A DNA stretch of 21,373 bases from Verrucomicrobiota bacterium (GTDB taxonomy: Bacteria > Verrucomicrobiota > Verrucomicrobiia > Limisphaerales > SXQI01), in the NCBI GenBank assembly GCA_008933045.1, contig WBXJ01000015.1, positions 1-21,373 of the forward strand, in the 5' to 3' direction. A model generated the notes under the pieces. The model saw only the letters and a program-made list of their open reading frames with translations. It did no database searches and was not told the DNA's origin. Every line of letters begins with the position of its first letter. The stretch's first letter is position 1. This document shows positions 16,404-21,373 of the stretch, in pieces. Both the position numbers and the translations under genes were made by a program.

Positions 16404-16461
16404 CAAAAAAAAACACCCCGTTCTACTCGCCCGATGTAAAACCGGATAAGAGCACGGGGTG
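16404..16461 (-). terminator. Probable terminator of the EF-hand gene
   Basis: CACCCCGT (16414-16421) pairs with ACGGGGTG (16454-16461). The run of nine A at 16405-16413 becomes a U tract on the minus strand, right after the stem, so it fits the EF-hand gene ending at 16527. The 32-base loop is long and may form an inner stem (ccg/cgg). It also lies between convergent genes, but the rightward strand lacks a T tract. Confidence 0.6.
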
Positions 16462-16526
16462 GATTGCTAGAACACTTCCTAATCTGAAAGAAAACTTGTG
16501 TTCGAGGCTCGAGAATCTAGCAGAAA

Positions 16527-16799
16527 TTACTCCGCTTTTTTCGGGCCACGCTTCCTTCCAATACCCCCTTTTTCCATGCGTTTTTTGTCTTCGTCAGAAA
16601 TGGCAGCGCGTTCGTCTTTGTCGAGCTTTCCATCCTTGTTGGTGTCATATTTTGCGACGATTTCCTGACGGAGCTTTTTCTGCTCAGCAGTCAGTTCGCG
16701 TTTTGGGGCGTCTTTAGGTGCGGGCTTGGCATCTTCGGCGTAGAGGCTTCCGGTGAGGACAACTGCGCTTAGCAGGCTCAGGATCAGTGTTTTCTTCAT
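16527..16799 (-). CDS. Small exported protein with one EF-hand, 90 aa
   Basis: MKKTLILSLLSAVVLTGSLYA is a clear signal peptide. The mature part is highly charged and contains one EF-hand calcium-binding loop, residues 52-63 (DTNKDGKLDKDE), with acidic or Asn ligands at positions 1, 3, 5, 9 and 12. The tail, GRKRGPKKAE, is basic. Single EF-hand exported peptides of this kind are frequent in Verrucomicrobia and Planctomycetes, with no established role. The ATG is preceded by an A-rich stretch (ttaaaaaaat on the coding strand) rather than a Shine-Dalgarno sequence. The gene is monocistronic, with its own promoter somewhere in 16800-17039 and a terminator at 16404-16461. Calcium binding is inferred from the motif. 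Confidence 0.88.
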   Translation of the reverse strand: MKKTLILSLLSAVVLTGSLYAEDAKPAPKDAPKRELTAEQKKLRQEIVAKYDTNKDGKLDKDERAAISDEDKKRMEKGGIGRKRGPKKAE

Positions 16800-17039
16800 A
16801 TTTTTTTAATCGGTTGACGTCTTTCGACACTGGGGTAGACGTGGAGACTTTTATAAAAGTTACACGCTCGTAGATTTTAACGATGGGGAGAAAAACAAGT
16901 GCCGAAAACTGATTAATTGTGCTTGCCGTTCTTGAGTCGTTTTGGCATCAATTTGTCACCCAATGACGCTGTTAGGCTTAAACTTAATGGCGGGCTTGAT
17001 CCGGTTGTGCGGATGGGTTGTATCGCAATTTTAAAATTT
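16800..17039. other. Gene-free divergent intergenic region
   Basis: I see no coding frame here. The stretch is AT-rich near its left end and must carry the leftward promoter of the EF-hand gene. It holds a perfect 14-bp palindrome at 16847-16860 (acttttataaaagt), 48 bases upstream of that gene, and an ATTTTAAAATTT box at 17028-17039 directly before the structured RNA element. Candidate -35/-10 pairs for either direction are too weak to name. Confidence 0.5.
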
Positions 17040-17108
17040 CCTTCTATGTAGAAGGAGAGCGGGCTGCAGATTGGTTTTCCGTGTGCTCTGCTTAGCCCGC
17101 TTTTTTTT
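17040..17108 (+). ncRNA. Two-hairpin structured RNA element, copy 2 (family not recognised)
   Basis: Hairpin 1 pairs CCTTCT (17040-17045) with AGAAGG (17050-17055) around ATGT. Hairpin 2 pairs AGCGGGCT (17058-17065) with AGCCCGCT (17094-17101), then GCAGA (17066-17070) with TCTGC (17087-17091), leaving a 16-base loop containing TTTTCCGTGTG. A T tract closes it (17101-17108). Relative to copy 1 at 7684-7753, hairpin 1 shows one compensatory change (C-G to T-A) and one consistent change (T-G to T-A); the loop octamer TCCGTGTG is unchanged. No plus-strand gene lies upstream for more than 650 bases, so it cannot simply be the terminator of a coding transcript. It ends 73 bases before the Rrf2-type regulator. 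Confidence 0.65.
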
Positions 17109-17140
17109 GTTCATTGAGGTGGGTAATCCAAGGGGTGCTT

Positions 17141-17160
17141 TTGGTTGATTGATTGACCAA
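17141..17160. promoter_or_regulatory. Possible operator before the Rrf2-type gene
   Basis: TTGGT and ACCAA arms flank tgattgattg, and a partly overlapping TGATTG/CAATCA pair runs on to about 17163. The element lies about 20-40 bases upstream of the regulator's ATG, where an autoregulatory site would be expected. The arms are short and the evidence is weak. Confidence 0.3.
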
Positions 17161-17181
17161 TCAAAACTAAGTTACTTGCGC

Positions 17182-17601
17182 ATGAAACTGTCGGTTAAGA
17201 GCGATTACGCAGCACGGGCGGTTCTGGGTCTCGTGCGGGCCTATCCATCGGGTGAGTCTGTTCGCGCGGAGGATCTGGCTGCGGGACAAGGGCTTGCGGT
17301 GAATTATCTTGTTCAGATACTCATCGAGCTCAAGTCCAAGCAGATCGTAAAAAGTCAACGAGGGAAGGCTGGGGGTTACCTGTTAGCTCGAGCACCTTCT
17401 GATGTCACATTGGGGGATGTGATTCGCGCTGTCCACGGGGAGATTTTTGACAGTCCCGCCTTGACTGATCCAAGTTGCCCTCCGGTGTTGAGGAATGCTT
17501 GGGGGTTATTGCAAACGACGTTGAACGCGACGGCGGACACGATCAACTTCCAACAATTAGCAGACGACTCCGTTGCGCGGGAGAAGATGTATTACATCTG
17601 A
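17182..17601 (+). CDS. Rrf2 family transcriptional regulator
   Basis: The product is a 139-aa winged helix-turn-helix protein of the Rrf2 family. It begins MKLSVKSDYAARAVLGL, and the recognition-helix region and wing appear as VNYLVQILIELKSKQIVKSQ and RGKAGGYLLAR (residues 60-70), followed by VTLGDVIRAVHG. Members such as IscR and NsrR use three Cys to hold an Fe-S cluster. Here only one Cys (residue 99, in DPSCPP) is present, so a conventional three-Cys cluster site is absent; a CymR-like, cluster-free mode is possible. I chose ATG 17182 because family similarity begins there; a TTG at 17149 would add 11 residues. Its last 45 bases overlap the 3' end of pdxA on the other strand. The targets are unknown. 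Confidence 0.88.
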   Translation: MKLSVKSDYAARAVLGLVRAYPSGESVRAEDLAAGQGLAVNYLVQILIELKSKQIVKSQRGKAGGYLLARAPSDVTLGDVIRAVHGEIFDSPALTDPSCPPVLRNAWGLLQTTLNATADTINFQQLADDSVAREKMYYI

Positions 17602-18594
17602 GCTGGCTTGATTATGGATCAAGGTTTTGGCTAATCCGATGGCCGTCATCATACTGAGTGGGTTAGCGATCCCTCGTCCAGCAATGTCATAGGCGGTGCC
17701 GTGGTCTGGCGAGGTTCTTACGAAACTGAGGCCAAGCGTCCAGTTGATTCCGCGTTCAAACGCGACCATCTTCAGAGGGACTAGCCCTTGATCATGGTAC
17801 ATGGCGACCACGACGTCATAATCGCCTCGATAAACGTAATAAAAAAGAGCGTCGGCAGCCATGGGATCCGAGACGTGGAAGCCGCGTTGCCGCATTGCCG
17901 TAACAGCGGGACGAATGGTGGTGATCTCCTCGGTTCCGATCTTGCCGCCTTCACCGGCGTGCGGGTTCAAGCCACACACGGCGATTCTTGCACGTTTCAA
18001 CCCAAGATCCTGACAGGCTCTCGCAGCACAGGCGATGGCCAGTTCGACTTTTTCTTGAGTTAGGTGGTCAGACACCCCTTTGATGGGCACATGTGTGGTA
18101 GCTAGGACGACGCGCAACCATCGATTGTGGTCATCCTCACCGAGGAGCATCATTGCAGTCTGCTTGCAACCGGCGAGTTCGGATAAGAATTCTGTTTGGC
18201 CGACAAACGAAGGGTGGCCTAGGTTAATGATGCCTTCCTTGTTCAGGGGTGCCGTCACCATGCCGTTTAATTCGCCCCGGTGGCAACGCTCGCCCACCTC
18301 GCGCAAGGAAACTAGGGCAGCTTCCGCTGCTCTAGGGTCGCCGCATTTTAGATCTGCGGGCAAGGGATCAAGAGACGGGTTGAAGACAGTAATCCGTTCG
18401 GTGGTATCGTAGGAGCAAAAGTCAGCGAGACGAAGGTTTAAGGATAGTGCGGCCAACGTCCTGTCGACGACTCCACGATCCCCCACGATAAGAAAACGAG
18501 TGCCATCGTCCGGAAGTGCTGCGAGGCTTTTGAGTGTTACTTCGGGGCCAATGCCGGAAGGATCACCTAGGGAAATTCCGATCCACGAGTTCAT
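17557..18594 (-). CDS. pdxA: 4-hydroxythreonine-4-phosphate dehydrogenase
   Basis: PdxA is a cytoplasmic NAD-dependent enzyme that oxidises 4-phosphohydroxythreonine in the DXP-dependent pathway to pyridoxal phosphate. Family motifs are clear: GDPSGIGPEV at the N-terminus, GMVTAPLNKEGI, GQTEFLSEL, TTHVPIKGVSDHLT (metal-binding His), GLNPHAGEGG (second metal-binding His), AMYHDQGLVPLK and FVRTSPDHGTAYDIAG (third His). The length of 345 aa is slightly above the usual value of about 330. It lies 45 bases downstream of surA on the same strand, the order seen in the classical surA-pdxA arrangement of Proteobacteria. A purine-rich AGAGAA lies 4-9 bases before the ATG as a possible ribosome-binding site. 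The 3' end overlaps the convergent Rrf2-type gene by 45 bp, which could couple their expression by antisense transcription. Confidence 0.96.
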   Translation of the reverse strand: MNSWIGISLGDPSGIGPEVTLKSLAALPDDGTRFLIVGDRGVVDRTLAALSLNLRLADFCSYDTTERITVFNPSLDPLPADLKCGDPRAAEAALVSLREVGERCHRGELNGMVTAPLNKEGIINLGHPSFVGQTEFLSELAGCKQTAMMLLGEDDHNRWLRVVLATTHVPIKGVSDHLTQEKVELAIACAARACQDLGLKRARIAVCGLNPHAGEGGKIGTEEITTIRPAVTAMRQRGFHVSDPMAADALFYYVYRGDYDVVVAMYHDQGLVPLKMVAFERGINWTLGLSFVRTSPDHGTAYDIAGRGIANPLSMMTAIGLAKTLIHNQASSDVIHLLPRNGVVC

Positions 18595-18639
18595 GGATTC
18601 TCTGGTAAATTTTGGAGCGGGCGAATTCGCGGCTTCTGA

Positions 18640-19593
18640 TCAGAAGTAACGAATGAACGCCTTGCTTTTGAGTCGGTCGATCCACTGTTTGCGGAGGCGT
18701 TTGGTTTCGCCTGTTTTTAAGGTTTGTTCGATGGCTTCGTGAACCTCCGAAAGGGGGCGAATATGGGTGGGGCGGGCTTCTTCGACCTTCATCAGGTAGA
18801 TTCCTTGTGCCGTTTCGATGGGATCGCTGTGGGTGCCTGATTTCATGGTGAAGGCGATTTTAGCAAGATCTTCTCTCAGTGTTTTGCGATCGACCCAGCC
18901 CCAGTCCCCGCCTTGGCTAGCTTGGGATCCGCTCGAATAGACCTTGGCCATCTCTGCAAAATCAGCCCCCGCCTCAACCTGAGTCCGTATTTCTTTGGCC
19001 ATTTTGATTGTAGAAAGACTCTCGTTGGCTTGGGTGGTCAGCACGATCATGCGGAGTTTCACTTGATCAGGAAGGCGGAATTGTTCGGCGTTTTCCGTGT
19101 AATAGGTGCCAATCTTTGCCGGCGAGATGATTGGATCGGAGGGCACTTTTTGTCGGAACATGAGTTCCAAGATGGTTCGTTCCCGAATTTTTTGTCGGTA
19201 ACTTTCGTAGGTCATCCCCTGAGACTGAAGGGTTTTTATGAGGACTAAGCGATTGTCGTATTTTTTTTGATCTTCATTGATGCGGTTTTGAATGAAGCTT
19301 TCGGGCAGGTTATAACCTACGGTTTTGAATTCATGCAGAACCAACTGGTATTCGACAAGTTCTTCGATGCGTGCCGCCTGTAGCTCCCTTGTTTTTTGCT
19401 CTATGACGGCGGGCTGAGAAGCGTAGCGACGTTCCAAGGCATCCAGATCGTCGCGGATGCTGTTTTGTACGTCTTTATAGGTGACAATGTTGTCGTTGAC
19501 GATGACGGCGATTCCGTTCACGAGCGTCGGTGGGGCGGCTCGAAGAGCGACGAGTGGCACCAGTAGAAGTAGTAGCGCAATGATGTATTTCAT
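18640..19593 (-). CDS. surA: SurA-like periplasmic chaperone / parvulin peptidyl-prolyl isomerase
   Basis: MKYIIALLLLLVPLVALRAA is a signal peptide. Residues 21-170 match the SurA N-terminal chaperone region: VNGIAVIVNDNIVTYKDVQ, then LVEYQLVLHEFKTVG and YESYRQKIRERTILELMFRQKV. A single PpiC-type parvulin domain follows at about 176-274 (VKLRMIVLTTQ, ADFAEMAKVYSSGSQASQGGDWGWV, TAQGIYLMKVEE). E. coli SurA has two parvulin domains; this 317-residue form has one, as in many non-proteobacterial members. It should act in the periplasm in folding outer-membrane proteins. The gene is upstream of pdxA with a 45-base gap, so the two are probably one transcript. The family is clear; full functional equivalence with SurA is inferred. 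Confidence 0.9.
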   Translation of the reverse strand: MKYIIALLLLLVPLVALRAAPPTLVNGIAVIVNDNIVTYKDVQNSIRDDLDALERRYASQPAVIEQKTRELQAARIEELVEYQLVLHEFKTVGYNLPESFIQNRINEDQKKYDNRLVLIKTLQSQGMTYESYRQKIRERTILELMFRQKVPSDPIISPAKIGTYYTENAEQFRLPDQVKLRMIVLTTQANESLSTIKMAKEIRTQVEAGADFAEMAKVYSSGSQASQGGDWGWVDRKTLREDLAKIAFTMKSGTHSDPIETAQGIYLMKVEEARPTHIRPLSEVHEAIEQTLKTGETKRLRKQWIDRLKSKAFIRYF

Positions 19594-19632
19594 GAACCTA
19601 GGTTGATACTAAACCATCGACAGGCTGTGGTC

Positions 19633-19688
19633 AATCCTACTCGAACAAAGCGGAGCAGGATTTTTTAGAGGAGCTTTACAAAAGCTCC
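19633..19688. terminator. Tandem hairpins between the aminotransferase and surA genes
   Basis: Hairpin A pairs AATCCTACTC (19633-19642) with GAGCAGGATT (19653-19662), one pair being A-C on this strand and G-U on the other. A T run at 19661-19666 follows it on the plus strand only. Hairpin B pairs GGAGCTTT (19670-19677) with AAAGCTCC (19681-19688) and spans the aminotransferase stop codon. For the leftward genes neither hairpin is followed by a U tract, so termination is uncertain. Confidence 0.4.
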
Positions 19689-20827
19689 AGTGTGCGATGG
19701 AGTTCCTCATCCGTGTTGTAAAAGTGTGGTGAGAACCGCAGGTATTGCTTGCCCGTGCGATCGGGTCGCAGCGAGGCCACGATGTCAGCAGCTTGTAGTT
19801 GGGCGTACAAGATGGCCATATCGACGTTCGGTTTACTGAAGGTAATGGATCCTCCGGTGTTGGGTTGAAGGGCGTCGGCGTTAAGAACCGTGTAGCCTTT
19901 TTTTTGCAGAGCAGGCACTAACCACGATCGTTTGCGCCATAGTTCTTGACCGATGGCATCGATGCCGAGTTCGAGGATGAGCTCGAGACTTGCTTTGAGA
20001 CCGACGATGCCAAGCACATTGGCGGTGCCGGCCTCATACCGGCGTGCGTCATCGCGGTAAACGAGGTCTTCTTGTGCGCTGTAGTTCGGGCAGCGTAGGT
20101 TATGCCAGCCTTGGGTTGTTGGCCTGAGTCGTTCCTGAGCTTCTTTCCGGACATACATCACGCCGCCAGCACAGGGGCCGAGGAGCCATTTATGCGCGTC
20201 GGCAGCGAGAAAATCAATGTGTTTTACCGTGGTTGGAAAGGCACCGAGGGTTTGGATGGCATCGACACAGAATAGGATGCCACGATCGTGTAAGGCCTTT
20301 CCGATAGCCCCAGTATCAATGCGGTAGCTGGAAAGGAAATGGCTTGAAGCGAGAGCGACGAGCTTGGTGCTTTCGTCGATCTGACCGATGACGTCAATGG
20401 TCCGGATTTTGCCGAGTTCTCGGATGTTGAGAAACCGCACCTCAACACCGCGATCCGCTAGGGACATCCAGGGGTAGACGTTTGATGGATAATCATCGAA
20501 GTAGACGACGACGTTTTCGCCACGCCTGAGTTTTGCACCTCCAGCGATAAAACTTAAGGCAAGTGAGGTGGGACCAATGAGGGCGATTTCCTCCGGCTTC
20601 GCATCGAGCAATTGAGCTGCGGCAGTGCGGGTGTCCTGCAAGAGTCGTTCTGGCATGACCGCTTCTTGGTCATCCAATAGGCAGGCATCTGTATAGTTCT
20701 TGATCGCCTCGGCGATTCTGCGGGGCAGGGGACAGATGCCCGCGTGTGCTAAATACGTTTTTTTTGCGACGACAGGGAATTCGTGACGTCGTAACTCTTC
20801 GTTGGAAAGGATTTCTTGAATCGTCAT
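19676..20827 (-). CDS. Class V aminotransferase / cysteine desulfurase-like PLP enzyme
   Basis: The 383-aa product has the fold type I class V layout: N-terminal YLAHAGICPLPRRIAEAI (residues 25-42), the cofactor-ring Asp in FCVDAIQTLG (Asp189, Gln192), and the PLP Schiff-base Lys in AADAHKWLLGPCAGGVMYV (His212, Lys213). RYEAGTANVLGIVGLKASLE follows, then RFSPHFYNTDEELHRTL at the C-terminus. The catalytic Cys loop of true cysteine desulfurases is not found before the C-terminal segment; that region reads VASLRPDRTGKQYLRFSPH. It therefore looks more like isopenicillin N epimerase-like or other class V members. Its start lies 1 base after the stop of the HisA gene, so the two are almost certainly translated from one mRNA. 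The substrate is unknown; a link to histidine or amino-acid metabolism is only contextual. Confidence 0.85.
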   Translation of the reverse strand: MTIQEILSNEELRRHEFPVVAKKTYLAHAGICPLPRRIAEAIKNYTDACLLDDQEAVMPERLLQDTRTAAAQLLDAKPEEIALIGPTSLALSFIAGGAKLRRGENVVVYFDDYPSNVYPWMSLADRGVEVRFLNIRELGKIRTIDVIGQIDESTKLVALASSHFLSSYRIDTGAIGKALHDRGILFCVDAIQTLGAFPTTVKHIDFLAADAHKWLLGPCAGGVMYVRKEAQERLRPTTQGWHNLRCPNYSAQEDLVYRDDARRYEAGTANVLGIVGLKASLELILELGIDAIGQELWRKRSWLVPALQKKGYTVLNADALQPNTGGSITFSKPNVDMAILYAQLQAADIVASLRPDRTGKQYLRFSPHFYNTDEELHRTLELL

Positions 20828-20828
20828 T

Positions 20829-21373
20829 CTAATGTTGGGACTGGAAATTTCGGTTGAATGCTACGGCATCGGCATACTTGATGCCATGACCTCCAAAAAT
20901 GTCGAGTGCTGAGCCGATCGTCAACCCAATGCGACCCTGACCTAGACGTGAGACAGTCGCAAGATCCTCCAAGGTTTTTGCGCCACCCGCATAGGTCGTG
21001 GCGATGGGGGTCCATTGGGAGAGTTTTTCTACTAGATCAAGATCGATGCCTTGGCAGAGACCTTCGACATCGACGGCGTGAATGAGGAACTGGTCGCAGT
21101 AAGCACTGAGTTTGATCAATGTTTCCTCAGAAAGTGTAAGGTCGGTAAATTTTTGCCAACGATCCGTTACTACAAAATATTGTCCCTCTCGTTTGCGACA
21201 ACTCAGATCCAACACTAACTGGCGTGGGGTTCCCAGCACATTGACTAACTGATCAAGGCGATCCCAATCAAGTTGTCCGTCTCGAAAGATCCAAGAGGTG
21301 ACGATAACATGAGAGGCCCCGGCTTCGATCCAGTTTTTGGCATTGCTGGCGTTGATGTTACCACCGATCTGCA
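20829..21373 (-). CDS. hisA: HisA, eukaryotic (HIS6-like) type, 5' truncated by the window edge
   Basis: HisA (ProFAR isomerase) converts ProFAR to PRFAR in histidine biosynthesis. The last 180 residues are visible; the frame stays open to the window edge. Motifs include QIGGNINASNAKNWIEAGAS, HVIVTSWIF, VVTDRWQKFTDL, then YCDQFLIHAVDVEGLCQG, TTYAGGAKTLEDL and IGSALDIFGG. These match the yeast HIS6-like form more closely than the ordinary bacterial HisA, which carries different loops. The family is about 250-260 residues, so roughly 75-80 N-terminal residues lie outside the window. A GTG at 21239 lies inside the gene and should not be taken as the start. It is followed after 1 base by the class V aminotransferase-like gene. 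Confidence 0.92.
   Translation of the reverse strand, partial: QIGGNINASNAKNWIEAGASHVIVTSWIFRDGQLDWDRLDQLVNVLGTPRQLVLDLSCRKREGQYFVVTDRWQKFTDLTLSEETLIKLSAYCDQFLIHAVDVEGLCQGIDLDLVEKLSQWTPIATTYAGGAKTLEDLATVSRLGQGRIGLTIGSALDIFGGHGIKYADAVAFNRNFQSQH

Noticed and set aside
17149..17181. TTG start for the Rrf2-type regulator
   Set aside because: The added 11 residues have no family similarity; the family begins MKLS-x2-SDYA at 17182.
21100..21239. Taking the GTG at 21239 as the hisA start
   Set aside because: The frame continues upstream to the window edge with strongly conserved HisA motifs (QIGG, VIVTSWIF).
1..21373. Defence system, prophage, integron or biosynthetic cluster
   Set aside because: No nuclease/ATPase defence pair, phage structural gene, integrase, or multi-enzyme biosynthetic set was found. 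The helicase is a housekeeping UvrD/PcrA type with no defence partner.

Overview
The window looks like chromosomal DNA of a Verrucomicrobiota bacterium, probably of the Pedosphaera/Limisphaerales type. I infer this from three sequence traits: a prepilin-like protein with the FTLIELLVVIAIIAILAG leader common in that phylum; a beta-propeller/HEAT/cytochrome c fusion of the kind expanded in Planctomycetes and Verrucomicrobia; and LamG-domain surface proteins. No tRNA, rRNA, CRISPR array, insertion sequence or phage gene was seen.

Layout, left to right. (1) The 3' part of rny (RNase Y) with a perfect terminator. (2) A minus-strand pair: a coiled-coil membrane protein followed by a 52-aa lipoprotein. 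(3) A promoter region dense in TGTCACC/GGTGACA inverted repeats, leading into a plus-strand set: prepilin-like protein, small lipoprotein, and a 1245-aa secreted protein with two LamG repeats. (4) A DUF3616 protein, convergent with a UvrD/PcrA helicase that lies downstream of a 1111-aa secreted dehydrogenase/HEAT/cytochrome c protein. (5) Divergent from that protein, an octaheme cytochrome c; then a convergent small EF-hand protein. (6) An Rrf2-type regulator whose 3' end overlaps pdxA on the opposite strand. pdxA lies downstream of surA, as in the classical surA-pdxA arrangement. (7) A class V aminotransferase-like protein one base downstream of a eukaryotic-type HisA, which runs off the window.

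Broad themes are the cell envelope (pseudopilin, lipoproteins, LamG protein, SurA), extracytoplasmic electron transfer (two c-type cytochrome proteins read divergently from one 163-bp intergenic region), and housekeeping (RNase Y, helicase, PdxA, HisA).

The most unusual signal is a pair of homologous, non-coding two-hairpin elements at 7684-7753 and 17040-17108. They share an ATTTTAAA box just upstream, a compensatory base change in the first hairpin, a conserved TCCGTGTG in the loop of the second, and a closing T tract. I do not recognise this as a known RNA family. It could be a small RNA or a leader attenuator.
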